This document shows, piece by piece, positions 1 through 8,741 of a stretch of 64,000 nucleotides of DNA (position 1 is the stretch's first letter; each line of letters begins with the position of its first letter). The notes under the pieces are model-generated. The model worked only from the letters and a program-made list of their open reading frames with translations. It did no database searches and was not told the origin of the DNA. This DNA comes from a virus. The stretch covers positions 32,993 to 96,992 of IMG/VR virus record IMGVR_UViG_3300040810_000656; one strand, 5' to 3'. The position numbers and the translations under genes were made by a program.

Positions 1-1
1 A

Positions 2-925
2 ACAACGCTATCTGGTTCTGGATTGGCGTTTTATGGTGCTAGTGCTGGATCTTCAGTGCAGATTGGCTCTTATCAAGAAAACACATACGTAGCTAATTCA
101 GATGGAAGTATCTATAAAGATGCTACCACCAATATTAAATATGTTGCTTCAACTTACCCAAGTGGTAGATGTGTGGTTTCAGAGCAAGGTAATGATGATC
201 TTGAAGTTGGGCTTTCTGGTGTTAAGTCTTATCAGTCTACTCTTGGTATTCAGTTTGGACATTCTACTCAAGTACAGGCACAGAATGTTCAGTTAAGAAT
301 TTATGACAGAAATAATATTAATTATCCTGCAAGTGGTGTGTTAACTAAAGTAGCTGAAATTATCAATCATAACGGTGTTAGTTTTGGTTCGCAAGGTCCA
401 GCTGGTCAATCTTCTGATGTCGTAGGAAGTGGTGACTTTTTCTGGTGGGGTGAGCCTTGGCCAGCTCAGTATGTCACTAAGAATTATTATACTAATAGCT
501 CTGGTGAGGTATTTATTAATGGTTTAGATAGTGCGTCGAGAACAAATGGCGATTCAAGACTTGATGCTGCTGGCATTGCTGGATCATATGCTACAGTAGG
601 TGGAACTGGAATTGTTGTTCCTCTAGTAAATTCTCCTGGTAGTGGACAGAAACAGCTTCAGCCTTCAGAAATTGCTGACAATAGCAATTCTATTCCAGGT
701 ATGATGTGGCCTAAATGGACTCAGTATGTGAAATCCGCTGATCAAGCAGCACTCATGGGTTCAGTAAATAGTTTTGGAGATGGTTCAGACACTAATATTG
801 GTAGAACTTATGGAGGAACTGGTGTTGATACTCATCACACATGGGCTGTTGCACTATCATCTTCACCGCTTTCTATAGGTAGTAAAGAACAATTCGGGCT
901 TTACGTGTCACTTGAGTACCTATAG
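2..925 (+). CDS. Virion structural protein, tail-fibre-like (5' end outside window)
   Basis: The frame is open from the first bases of the window without a convincing start, so this is the 3' part (about 307 codons) of a longer gene ending at TAG 923-925. The protein is rich in Gly, Ser, Asn, Thr and aromatic residues, poor in Lys and Cys, and has no membrane segment or enzyme motif, the usual look of beta-rich fibre or adhesin proteins. It ends in a strand-like YVSLEYL. It is the only plus-strand gene here and converges on the minus-strand genes over a shared terminator. The structural role is inferred from composition; no family was recognised. Confidence 0.5.
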   Translation, partial: TTLSGSGLAFYGASAGSSVQIGSYQENTYVANSDGSIYKDATTNIKYVASTYPSGRCVVSEQGNDDLEVGLSGVKSYQSTLGIQFGHSTQVQAQNVQLRIYDRNNINYPASGVLTKVAEIINHNGVSFGSQGPAGQSSDVVGSGDFFWWGEPWPAQYVTKNYYTNSSGEVFINGLDSASRTNGDSRLDAAGIAGSYATVGGTGIVVPLVNSPGSGQKQLQPSEIADNSNSIPGMMWPKWTQYVKSADQAALMGSVNSFGDGSDTNIGRTYGGTGVDTHHTWAVALSSSPLSIGSKEQFGLYVSLEYL

Positions 926-950
926 AGTATTTTTGCTCAGTAATTAAAAG

Positions 951-978
951 AAAACCCCGTGTTTTATCACGGGGTTTT
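951..978. terminator. Bidirectional intrinsic terminator
   Basis: An 11-bp stem, AAAACCCCGTG (951-961) with CACGGGGTTTT (968-978), closes a 6-base loop and is T-rich on both flanks. It sits between two convergent genes and can stop transcription of the plus-strand structural gene and of the long minus-strand run. Confidence 0.85.
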
Positions 979-986
979 TTATTAAA

Positions 987-1316
987 CTACTCTATGGTTT
1001 TGGTTTTTGGGTTCCATTTAACCCATCCACCGTCTGGTAGCCAGTTTCCTTCAGCATCCTTACGTCTTGGAAACAATCCACCGCCCTTCTTATTTACGCC
1101 AAACCCAAGTCTAGCACCACAATCCAGACAGCGAAGCTCATAATATTCGTTTCCATCGTTTTCACGAACAACATAACGTAAATTATGAGATCCACACTTC
1201 CCGCAAGCTTCTACGCCAAAGACTTCTTCAAATGAAGCAATCTCCTTAAATAAATCTTTTTGTGTTTCTCCTTCAATCTCTACAGATAGACTACCGACTT
1301 TTTTTACGACTTTCAT
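987..1316 (-). CDS. Small zinc-ribbon protein
   Basis: A 109-residue protein with a CxxC pair at CGKC (about residues 38-41) and a second at CLDC (about 63-66), which together form a typical zinc ribbon. An N-terminal strand-rich part and a basic, Gly- and Trp-containing C-terminus flank it. Its ATG overlaps the stop of the preceding gene (ATGA, 1313-1316), so it is translated together with the probable annealing protein upstream, and a role in DNA metabolism is plausible but unproven. It is the last minus-strand gene before the bidirectional terminator. Confidence 0.6.
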   Translation of the reverse strand: MKVVKKVGSLSVEIEGETQKDLFKEIASFEEVFGVEACGKCGSHNLRYVVRENDGNEYYELRCLDCGARLGFGVNKKGGGLFPRRKDAEGNWLPDGGWVKWNPKTKTIE

Positions 1317-2080
1317 TCAGACCTCCAGTTGGTTTTATAGCCCATGATTCCATCTGGAATAGGCTTTTTCTTATTCTGATAGCTATTCAATACTCCTAGC
1401 ATTTTAGATGCTGTTTCTTTAGTTACATCATCTATACTCGCATAGAAATCAGTACCAGAGTTAATAAACTCCATAACATCAATATCTAGCTGTTTACATT
1501 TAGTGTCAATAAAATTAGCTTGTGCTGGAGTAATAGAAACATCGCCCCGCCACTCACTGTCAACTTCTTTACCATGTTTAGCAACACTTTCTTTGACAAT
1601 AGATTCAATATCCTTCTTTCTTGTCAGTTCTTCTGCTGCTAGACAACGAATCTTGAGAGCTTTACGAAGAGCACGACCTTCTGCTCTTGTGCTTGCTGTT
1701 GCAACAGGGTGAGCACAGAATAAATCATCTGTATTACCATGCCACACATCTGCAACCTCTGAATATGTTCTTAGTTTGCCTGTTCCTTGCCAGTCAATAA
1801 CTACCTCAAACACTACCGTGGCACGACCAGGACCATCCACGCATGTCGCTGGAAACACATGTGAAGGACGACTCACAATAATGTCACCAAGGACTTCTTC
1901 GGCAACACGACGTAGACCAGCACAAGTTGGATTGCCGTCAAATAGTTCTCCTGGCTCAAATTTATTCATTACCCAATCATTCCATTCCTGAGAACCATAA
2001 ATAGGAGACATTTCACGAACTTCATCTTTAGTGCCAACTTCAATTTCGTTATCTTCCATGTCAAAAAACTTTTCAGCCAT
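1313..2080 (-). CDS. Probable Rad52/Sak-like single-strand annealing protein
   Basis: About 255 residues. ATG 2080 is chosen over an upstream start because GGAG lies 9-10 bases before it and the longer form would run through the preceding gene. The central motif ATASTRAEGRALRKAL resembles the TRAxxRAxR signature of Rad52/22-type and phage single-strand annealing proteins. The C-terminal third begins ITPAQANFID, like the small helical domain found at the end of many recombination helper proteins. It stands next to an endonuclease gene and a zinc-ribbon gene. The family call rests on motif memory, not on an alignment; an ERF-like or other ssDNA-binding protein is the alternative. Confidence 0.45.
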   Translation of the reverse strand: MAEKFFDMEDNEIEVGTKDEVREMSPIYGSQEWNDWVMNKFEPGELFDGNPTCAGLRRVAEEVLGDIIVSRPSHVFPATCVDGPGRATVVFEVVIDWQGTGKLRTYSEVADVWHGNTDDLFCAHPVATASTRAEGRALRKALKIRCLAAEELTRKKDIESIVKESVAKHGKEVDSEWRGDVSITPAQANFIDTKCKQLDIDVMEFINSGTDFYASIDDVTKETASKMLGVLNSYQNKKKPIPDGIMGYKTNWRSE

Positions 2081-2084
2081 AGGT

Positions 2085-2867
2085 TTAATTCTCCAAAGAT
2101 ACTTCAATTTCAACAAGACGGTTTTGCTTACTCTTATGAGTTGATATGTTATCAATCATTGGCTTGATTTTTGCCCACATCTTTTCTCCTACGGCACGGG
2201 TCATTTTATTGCAGAGGTATTTTATTCTAATTACAGAATATCCTTTAGACATAAGTAGACCATTTTTCTTTGCGTCATATTCTATTACTTTTTTCAAGCG
2301 TTCTTCGCCCCATACAGGCTCAAAATGATGTCGTCCATCAATTTCAATGACTATTTTTAATGCGGGAAGAAATATATCTATTTCATAGTCTCCTGGTATT
2401 AGGTCTTTTTTATGTAAAAGCACATCATAATTTTCTTCTAGTAATCTTCTGCGTAGAAATTTTTCCGCCTTAGATCCCTCAACTCCAGCAAGACGTATGC
2501 CGCGAGCAGCAGCACTTTTGAGTTCTTGTTTTTCAAGTTCTGACTTGCTTTCCCATCTTTCTTTTGCACTTTGTGATATTGCTTCTTTTTGTTTTTTTGA
2601 TAGCTTGCTCCATCTATCAGATATGCCAAGAGATATATTTTTCTTTTCTTGTTCAGTTCTTTTTTTGCCAGCCGTAGGATGTGACGCTGTTCCCTGTTCT
2701 AGTGCGAGTTTTTGCGTTTCACTCCTGTTTCGTAGTTGATGTCCGTTTTTTGCAACAATTCTTGAAATCTTTTTTGGATATGTGCCAACTTCCTTGGCTA
2801 TATCGTTAGCACTTCTATTTTTGTTTACGTATTGATCTATTACGTATGCCTCATTTATTTTCGACAC
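2085..2867 (-). CDS. Free-standing homing-type endonuclease (HTH + NUMOD3-like + Vsr/DUF559 fold)
   Basis: A 260-residue protein with a GTG start behind GGGAG. Residues 1-45 look like a helix-turn-helix (SANDIAKEVGTYPKKISRIV). Residues 60-80 contain GKKRTEQEKKNIS, close to the NUMOD3 DNA-binding repeats of phage homing endonucleases, followed by a basic helical stretch. The C-terminal half has the restriction-like Vsr/DUF559 core: DYEIDIFLP, then VIEIDGRHHF and YSVIRIKY. Such proteins nick or cut DNA to spread their own gene. It overlaps the upstream gene by 17 bases and sits 4 bases before the annealing-protein gene, where an invading gene would have little effect on its neighbours. Confidence 0.7.
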   Translation of the reverse strand: MSKINEAYVIDQYVNKNRSANDIAKEVGTYPKKISRIVAKNGHQLRNRSETQKLALEQGTASHPTAGKKRTEQEKKNISLGISDRWSKLSKKQKEAISQSAKERWESKSELEKQELKSAAARGIRLAGVEGSKAEKFLRRRLLEENYDVLLHKKDLIPGDYEIDIFLPALKIVIEIDGRHHFEPVWGEERLKKVIEYDAKKNGLLMSKGYSVIRIKYLCNKMTRAVGEKMWAKIKPMIDNISTHKSKQNRLVEIEVSLEN

Positions 2868-3321
2868 TTTTTATTACTCCCATTAATGTTTCTAAGTCCC
2901 AATTATCTATGATTGCTATAGGTTTTTTATTACAAAAATTGTCGATCATTTGAGCGTGTGATTCGCTTCTAGCTATAATATTTAATCTATCGTCTCTTAA
3001 TATATCACAATATTTAGTAAAATTATTAGGATTTCTCAGCCACTCTAAGTCCCATAGATAAAGAAATTTACGAGAAGCATTATTTGCTTTTAGGGTTATT
3101 TCTGCTTCTGCAATTGTTGTGGCGATAGTATTGTGATGATACCCAGAAAGAAATGCTATTGACCTACAAGAAAACATCGTTGGCACAATAGGGATTGCGG
3201 ACCTTTGGAAAAAAATAGAAGCACATATGTTAGTAGCTGATAATGCCTTGTTAAACTCTTTGATTAGATAAAACGATTTTTGTGATGGTCCCAGGTTGTT
3301 AATGACTGCCGCTATATTCAT
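2851..3321 (-). CDS. Small glycosyltransferase-like protein
   Basis: A 156-residue protein of Rossmann-like appearance (strand starts MNIAAVINN, IAFLSGY, KFLYLWDLEW, LNIIARS, IAIIDNWD). The length suits half of a GT-B glycosyltransferase, and the C-terminal SESHAQMIDNF followed by an acidic-aromatic tail resembles the end of a nucleotide-sugar domain. There is no clear catalytic motif. It begins the long sugar-transfer cluster and its start overlaps the stop of the methyltransferase by 4 bases. Function is inferred mainly from position. Confidence 0.4.
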   Translation of the reverse strand: MNIAAVINNLGPSQKSFYLIKEFNKALSATNICASIFFQRSAIPIVPTMFSCRSIAFLSGYHHNTIATTIAEAEITLKANNASRKFLYLWDLEWLRNPNNFTKYCDILRDDRLNIIARSESHAQMIDNFCNKKPIAIIDNWDLETLMGVIKSVENK

Positions 3322-4016
3322 TTGTATCCTCTTTTCTTAGCTAGAACCCAGCATTGACAACAGTTTTTAGGCTCATTTGTTACCCGTCCCTCGCTATCCT
3401 TTAATGCGTTATAATCAGGCCAGGATTGAGTTCTAAACATTTGTTCTATATACTTGTTATTGCCCCATTGCCCGAGATTGACAACATCAAAATCTGCCCT
3501 ATGAAATAAAACAGCAAGTCCCATTGGGGTGAATCCACCAAAATGCACTGGAGTCATATGTGGAATATTAATTGTTGGAACGCTCGTAAACACGTATCCG
3601 CCAGCCTTGACGTTCTTAGAGATATTAGCCACAGCCAAATATGGATCATATAGATGCTCAAGAGTCTGGCTGAATATAAAGAAGTCAAATGGCTCATCCA
3701 GTATTGGTATTTCATGTAGATCATACGATGGGTATGAGATAAACGTATGCTTACTATATTTAGTAGCAATGAATTCTAATTCTGGGTCTTCTTGGCATGT
3801 AAACCCTAAATGCTCACCAGACATATCTTTGGTCCACTCAATAAAGTCAAGAATACACCATGTCCTTGGAAAATCGTGGCCGTCCCATTGACGATTTTTA
3901 TTCCATCCACCAGTTTCTTTTTGCCCTGGAAATGGTGGCAGCTTTTCCCATTTAGTAAAGTATTCTGGTCTTGGGGCTGTTTGATTATAAAGATCGTAAA
4001 TTTCTTTCTCTGTCAT
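3318..4016 (-). CDS. SAM-dependent methyltransferase (type 11-like)
   Basis: A 232-residue protein. The clearest part is FDFFIFSQTLEHLYDPYLAV followed by VKAGGYVFTSVP, which are motifs II and III of class I methyltransferases (the acidic strand end with EHL, then the post-II Gly pair). Motif I is degenerate: LGFTCQEDP stands where GxGxG is expected. The C-terminal CCQCW may bind metal. In a glycosyltransferase cluster the likely substrate is a sugar or a sugar-linked intermediate. It overlaps both neighbours by 4 bases and is translated in the same operon. Confidence 0.65.
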   Translation of the reverse strand: MTEKEIYDLYNQTAPRPEYFTKWEKLPPFPGQKETGGWNKNRQWDGHDFPRTWCILDFIEWTKDMSGEHLGFTCQEDPELEFIATKYSKHTFISYPSYDLHEIPILDEPFDFFIFSQTLEHLYDPYLAVANISKNVKAGGYVFTSVPTINIPHMTPVHFGGFTPMGLAVLFHRADFDVVNLGQWGNNKYIEQMFRTQSWPDYNALKDSEGRVTNEPKNCCQCWVLAKKRGYK

Positions 4017-4690
4017 TGGATGGAACTCCTAAATTCTGTTCCGCTTAACTGTCCGCAAAGCTTTGGGTAACAATGCCATACGCTCATATCGAGCTTCTCA
4101 AAAAAATAATTCAATTGCCAATCCAGCGGAAGGCAGAATCCCATCATGTCATATAACTTAGATAGCTTTTCCGCTGTTGGCCTAGAATATACTATTGATG
4201 ATGTCGTGTTTGTAGATGGATGACCAGCTCGAAAATAATTTCTATATATTTCTTTTACGTTAAAGAAATCTATATTGAGCGGTCCACCAAGAAATAAAAC
4301 ATCAAAATCTGGTGCTTCATCAATGACTTGCTGCATACTTATGTTATAGTGAAAGTTTACATCGTCTTCTAATATTAAAGCATGATCTAATTCAGAAGAT
4401 AGAAATAAATCTATTGCTTGGAAGTGTTTAAGTATCAATGATATTTCTGAGTTTTTTAGTGTTGTTTGTTCAATCCTGTCTATCCCGAGCTTTCTGACGC
4501 TAGGCTCTACTGCCACATGAAAATAATCGGATTCTGTTATGTAGTTTGTTGTATCTTCACCAGTTAGTGAGTCTCCGTCAAAATCTGTTATAAACTTAGC
4601 GTCATTAATGCCAAGCTTATTAAGCTCCATTTCTATATGTGGCTTACGTTCTGTTAATTTAGTATAATGTGGAATATATGTGTCAAACAT
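4013..4690 (-). CDS. Family 25 (LPS-type) glycosyltransferase
   Basis: A 225-residue protein with the GT25 layout: an N-terminal segment with YTKLTERKPHIEMELNKLGI, a central NSEISLILKHFQAIDLF (where the family has GCxxSH), and the nucleotide-binding motif ALILEDDV at about residues 104-111, followed by FDVLFLGG. A late acidic-aromatic stretch, DWQLNYFF, matches the second conserved patch. GT25 enzymes add galactose or similar sugars to lipo-oligosaccharide or glycans in the cytoplasm. The length is slightly below the usual 240-260. Confidence 0.75.
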   Translation of the reverse strand: MFDTYIPHYTKLTERKPHIEMELNKLGINDAKFITDFDGDSLTGEDTTNYITESDYFHVAVEPSVRKLGIDRIEQTTLKNSEISLILKHFQAIDLFLSSELDHALILEDDVNFHYNISMQQVIDEAPDFDVLFLGGPLNIDFFNVKEIYRNYFRAGHPSTNTTSSIVYSRPTAEKLSKLYDMMGFCLPLDWQLNYFFEKLDMSVWHCYPKLCGQLSGTEFRSSIQ

Positions 4691-5502
4691 CAGTCCTCCA
4701 TCTTTGATTTGATATAATTTGCCAATCCGCGAGGCGAGCAGTATTTATTATGCCAAGTATATGCTTTTTCAGAAGCGTTATGCATGTTAACATTGGACAT
4801 AGTGTTATCAATTACTTTCTCTACGTCTGACCAATTAGAAATCTTGACATATGGTGCTTCATTATAGAATAGCACTTTTGGTAAATCAATACCTACAACA
4901 ATACAGCCACACATCATAGCCTCAAAGAATCTAAACGTCTCATAACTAGCAGAGCCACATGGAACTAATGCTATTTTGGTATTGTTCAGAATCTCAGAAT
5001 ATTCTTCTTTTGAAACACCATTATTCCACCCCGTATACCAATCACATTTAAACTTATAGGCTGTGTTATTACAGAGCCTGTCAACAGCCATTTTAAAATC
5101 AACACGGCGATATGGGTCAAATTGGCCCATCCAGCACCAATCGTATTCTCTGCTATCTATTGGAGTATTCGTATTAACAACACCATTAAGATGACATAGA
5201 GGTATACCATGTACCTGACGATGATATACAACAGTATTTACATCCCGCATGTTTGTCATTGGGTGATATTGTTTAAATACGTATTTTACCCTTGGATCAT
5301 CAATACATTCTGGTACTTGATGCGTTTCATCTGAGGTTGAGATAAATATGATTGGAAACCTAGTATCTGTTGGAAGAGGCTTATTCCAGTTATTAATCAC
5401 ATAAGAATATCTAGTGGGTAATTCATCTGCTAGAATTCTTGCTGCCGCCTCATAAACATGATCGTCGCCATTGCCTTTGGCAAGATTTATTACTTCTGAC
5501 AT
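4690..5502 (-). CDS. GT47/exostosin-like glycosyltransferase
   Basis: About 270 residues from ATG 5502, which has GGAG just upstream and overlaps the previous stop; an ATG 11 codons earlier is less likely. The C-terminal donor domain carries IALVPCGSASYETFRFFEA then CGCIVV, the exostosin-type signature. The middle DWCWMGQFDPYRR is the FIGQ/R-type motif that starts the second Rossmann domain. It is one of three related enzymes in the window (also 7148-7918 and 21339-22244). The epimerase gene lies directly upstream, so a UDP-sugar donor is a reasonable guess. Confidence 0.7.
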   Translation of the reverse strand: MSEVINLAKGNGDDHVYEAAARILADELPTRYSYVINNWNKPLPTDTRFPIIFISTSDETHQVPECIDDPRVKYVFKQYHPMTNMRDVNTVVYHRQVHGIPLCHLNGVVNTNTPIDSREYDWCWMGQFDPYRRVDFKMAVDRLCNNTAYKFKCDWYTGWNNGVSKEEYSEILNNTKIALVPCGSASYETFRFFEAMMCGCIVVGIDLPKVLFYNEAPYVKISNWSDVEKVIDNTMSNVNMHNASEKAYTWHNKYCSPRGLANYIKSKMED

Positions 5503-5503
5503 A

Positions 5504-6502
5504 TTATCTCCAATATTCGTATATGTCTTTTTCAATTTCGTATGTGAACTTTTTAACTGGGCGATCCTTTTCTAGCATTGCCCACGAAAACATTTCATCT
5601 ACTAATGATTCTAAGTCTGTTTTGTCTTCAAAGTTAAGCAAGAATTTAGCCTTAGAGTGGTCACAGAAAGCTTCCTTTACTTCATGTCTAGGCTCAACGT
5701 GTTTAATTTCAGTATCTATGTAATACTTGGCGGCGACTTTCTTGACTAAGTTAGCAGCTTCTAGAATAGTATAATACTTGTCAGCACCAATGTTAAAGAT
5801 CTCCCCGTTGTGAGCGTCATCCAATAGTTTATAAAATGGCTCCATATAATAGCGAATGTCAGAAAAGGCACGAACCTGTTTCCCGTCTCCATAAACTAAT
5901 ATAGGCTCTTGATTGATAGCCTTTCTGATAAAGATTCCAATTACATTTCTATACTTATCCCAAATGTTTTGATAAATACCAATCACGTTGTGTGGACGGA
6001 TAATGTTATATCTTAGTCCATGCTGATCGCCACCAACGGCAATATCCATCTCAACCGCATACTTGGCAATACCATATGGGTCTATTGGATTAGGACGCAT
6101 TGACTCATGAAATGGCGGCGGGCTATTTCCGTAAACAGCCATTGATGATGTGAATATCAGCTTAGTGTCATAGTTTATGCACGAATTAATAACTGACGCA
6201 CTGCCTATGATATTATTCATGTAGTTATACTTGCGTACAAATGGAGACAGGCCTTCTGCGGCATATGCCCCAAAATGATAACATGCGATTGGTCTATATT
6301 TATTAAAAATATGATCTATGTATAACGAGGCATCTAAATTAAGATTATAGAATAGAAAGTCGCTATGCTGCGGCATGAAGTCAGAATAACCACCAGATAG
6401 ATCATCAACACCAATGACACGATATCCTTTATTGAGAAGATATCTAGATAAATGTGTCCCTAGTAATCCAGCACACCCAGTTACCACTATGGTTTGTGAC
6501 AT
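5504..6502 (-). CDS. NAD-dependent nucleotide-sugar epimerase (GalE-like)
   Basis: A 332-residue extended short-chain dehydrogenase. It has the NAD-binding TGCAGLLGTHLSRYL at about residues 8-22, DD at the end of the second strand (VIGVDDLSGG), the Ser of the active site in LIFTSSMAVYG, and the catalytic YxxxK in DPYGIAKY (about residues 142-149). The C-terminal half has the usual substrate-binding segments NIIRPHNVIG and FNIGADKYYT. Such enzymes invert a sugar carbon, typically UDP-glucose/galactose or their N-acetyl forms. It provides donor sugars for the glycosyltransferases around it. Confidence 0.85.
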   Translation of the reverse strand: MSQTIVVTGCAGLLGTHLSRYLLNKGYRVIGVDDLSGGYSDFMPQHSDFLFYNLNLDASLYIDHIFNKYRPIACYHFGAYAAEGLSPFVRKYNYMNNIIGSASVINSCINYDTKLIFTSSMAVYGNSPPPFHESMRPNPIDPYGIAKYAVEMDIAVGGDQHGLRYNIIRPHNVIGIYQNIWDKYRNVIGIFIRKAINQEPILVYGDGKQVRAFSDIRYYMEPFYKLLDDAHNGEIFNIGADKYYTILEAANLVKKVAAKYYIDTEIKHVEPRHEVKEAFCDHSKAKFLLNFEDKTDLESLVDEMFSWAMLEKDRPVKKFTYEIEKDIYEYWR

Positions 6503-7161
6503 TAGCTATCTCCTGTTATGGTATTGCATTTTTTAATAAAGTCTGATCTTCTCCACGGTTCTCTTCCTATTAGAAAATGATGATAAATAACATTATCATA
6601 TGTTGTGCCAACTCCAAAAAAAGTATTAGTACGGCCTATTCTCCATTTTGGATCGTTGCAACTAGTGACTTTTAGAAAGTTAATATTGACAGAAGACATT
6701 TCGCAATCATAGGTGAATCTCTGTGCTACATCAGAATATTCATCTTCTATAAAACATAGTCTATCCATATGATTTAAAACTTTTTGCATTACGGTTTTTG
6801 GAATGGCTAAACACGCTGGCCCGGCGTATATATGTCCATTAGATTTATTAGCTTCGCATGTTTGCTCAATACCGCATATAGTATTTTTATCGACTTTAGA
6901 TAATAAATGCTCATAAAGTTTATTCGTAATTGGAACACAATCAAGATCAAAGAATACGGCTACATCAAAATCTACATTATCTATAATATAGTTACAGGTT
7001 TTACCTAGCCAATGACCATGTGGAATTTCTTCAAATTGTTGATTTAAGGTAAGATTAAAATAATCAAACACATCTTTTTGAGCTTTTGTTACATCTGATT
7101 CAATATTAAAAGAATATGACAACGGTAAAATTATTTGGTTGTTTATTTTAGTTGTTTTCAT
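6502..7161 (-). CDS. GT-A-fold glycosyltransferase-like protein
   Basis: A 219-residue protein with a DxD-type motif in VAVFFDLDCVPI (about residues 70-81), the hallmark of metal-dependent GT-A glycosyltransferases. A second conserved-looking segment, HIYAGPACLAIPK, follows about 40 residues later where GT-A enzymes bind the acceptor. The C-terminal YHHFLIGREPWRR is an aromatic-basic end. It overlaps the epimerase by one base and the upstream GT47-like gene by 14 bases. No GT family could be named. Confidence 0.55.
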   Translation of the reverse strand: MKTTKINNQIILPLSYSFNIESDVTKAQKDVFDYFNLTLNQQFEEIPHGHWLGKTCNYIIDNVDFDVAVFFDLDCVPITNKLYEHLLSKVDKNTICGIEQTCEANKSNGHIYAGPACLAIPKTVMQKVLNHMDRLCFIEDEYSDVAQRFTYDCEMSSVNINFLKVTSCNDPKWRIGRTNTFFGVGTTYDNVIYHHFLIGREPWRRSDFIKKCNTITGDS

Positions 7162-7918
7162 GTAAGATCCTTTGTTTCCAGTATTCTTTTCTTAAAATAG
7201 GAGTATCAAAAAGAGCGTTATCTATTTTATCATAAGTTTTTTTGAGAAAATCTTCAGTAACTTCTGACCAATCATCAACAAACACAATTGGAAATTTTTC
7301 TTCAAAGCTGTGCGTATAGTATCTCTTGACAATAGGAATACATCCAAGCGTTATTGCTTCCCACATTCTGTGTGTATCAATACCATTTCCTCTTGGGCAA
7401 AGACAGAACGCATAACTCATAAGATTGTCCACATATTGCTCAAAATTGGTTCCATTCAAACAATAATAATTATCAGCAAAGACTCTTTCGTTTGCAACCA
7501 TTTCTATCAAATTATATCTTTCTTGAGTATATGTGTTTGGGTTGAATTGAGACAATGCTTTAATTTTTCTATTTTCTAAGCTTTTATTATGTGCGGCTTT
7601 TTTTAAAATACTTCTTTTATGCGGATGCCAATGATTATTCTCTAATCCTATCGGAAGTGGGAAAATTTTGGGATGTTTGAACTCTAAATTTTGTGCATAC
7701 CAAGCTATGAGGTTTTCTGGAATAAGTCCATTTATTACAGACTCATCTCCATTATGCGTTATTAATTTAAATTTTGTATCTGGATGATTGCATATGATTC
7801 TAATAGCTTTTTGATAATGTGCGGTATCGCTATACAGTGTAACAAAATTTTTATCATGAGGAATTTCTTCATATATTTTTATGTCGGCTAAACTAACAAA
7901 AAAATCTCCATCAATCAT
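7148..7918 (-). CDS. GT47/exostosin-like glycosyltransferase
   Basis: A 256-residue protein. The donor-binding region reads FCLCPRGNGIDTHRMWEA followed by GCIPIV, the standard exostosin pattern in which Arg/Glu contact the nucleotide sugar. Upstream, IFPLPIGLENNHW marks the domain boundary. The N-terminal acceptor domain is short. It shares layout with the genes at 4690 and 21339 but is not a close copy. It overlaps both neighbours and belongs to the same transcription unit. Confidence 0.7.
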   Translation of the reverse strand: MIDGDFFVSLADIKIYEEIPHDKNFVTLYSDTAHYQKAIRIICNHPDTKFKLITHNGDESVINGLIPENLIAWYAQNLEFKHPKIFPLPIGLENNHWHPHKRSILKKAAHNKSLENRKIKALSQFNPNTYTQERYNLIEMVANERVFADNYYCLNGTNFEQYVDNLMSYAFCLCPRGNGIDTHRMWEAITLGCIPIVKRYYTHSFEEKFPIVFVDDWSEVTEDFLKKTYDKIDNALFDTPILRKEYWKQRILHENN

Positions 7919-8741
7919 TTGAAGATCCCCCTAGATAAAATTTAGAATCTGGTTGCCAGCTACAATGCCACATGTGACAAGCAACGCTTTCTGGCTTTAG
8001 GCACGAATAGATTAATTTTTCAGTTGCTGAATTTCTGTGTATCGCCGGAAAAGGAAAGAAACACATGGTAGGAAATATAATAATGTCATCATTACCTTCG
8101 TTACGAAGTTTATTAAAAATACATTGAGAAAGAAGAAATGGTCCTGTTTGAAATAAAGTTCTTGTCTGTCTACATGGTATTTCGTTGTAGGTAGTATTAC
8201 TACAACCAAGAAGACAATTTAAAACTATTTTGTTGTTTTTAGAGCATCCAATAGCACCATTAGTCATAACTGGATCTTGATCAAACATCAAGCAAGAAAA
8301 AAAAGAACAACACTTAGTTATATTTGAAAAACAACTAGAGACACATAGGAAATCTGTGTCTAGATAAATGCCGCCATACTCATATAATATCGCGTATCTT
8401 AGCATATCTGATTTATTGCCAAAATTATCACTTTCTTTATATTCGTTATACTTTGGTGTTTTTTTCATTAAGTTTTCAGCGGTAGCATCATCCCAAATCA
8501 TGAACTCAAATAACGGATTTTTCCTTTGCCAATCATCAATGTTTGCAAGATACATATCTGGAGTCTCACCGCCAAGCCAAATAAAATGAAATATATTTGG
8601 TATTGGATTTTTAGATTTAGACTGTATATTCTTGTAGTATGTATCTTTTAGTAAGTTCCAATTATAATCAGATTTAGCATAATTAATATTAAATTGAGAA
8701 GACTGCGATTCACAGCTTTTAAAAAAATCTAAAGTAATCAT
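7911..8741 (-). CDS. GT32-type glycosyltransferase (DxD sugar-binding)
   Basis: A 276-residue protein with the full Gly_transf_sug region: IPNIFHFIWLGG at about residues 47-58, then KSDMLRYAILYEYGGIYLDTD at about 109-129, where YLDTD is the DxD metal/nucleotide site. A later NGAIGCSKNN matches the third conserved patch of the OCH1/capsular family. These enzymes add mannose, glucose or GlcNAc from a nucleotide sugar. The start at ATG 8741 directly abuts the stop of the upstream gene. Confidence 0.85.
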   Translation of the reverse strand: MITLDFFKSCESQSSQFNINYAKSDYNWNLLKDTYYKNIQSKSKNPIPNIFHFIWLGGETPDMYLANIDDWQRKNPLFEFMIWDDATAENLMKKTPKYNEYKESDNFGNKSDMLRYAILYEYGGIYLDTDFLCVSSCFSNITKCCSFFSCLMFDQDPVMTNGAIGCSKNNKIVLNCLLGCSNTTYNEIPCRQTRTLFQTGPFLLSQCIFNKLRNEGNDDIIIFPTMCFFPFPAIHRNSATEKLIYSCLKPESVACHMWHCSWQPDSKFYLGGSSND

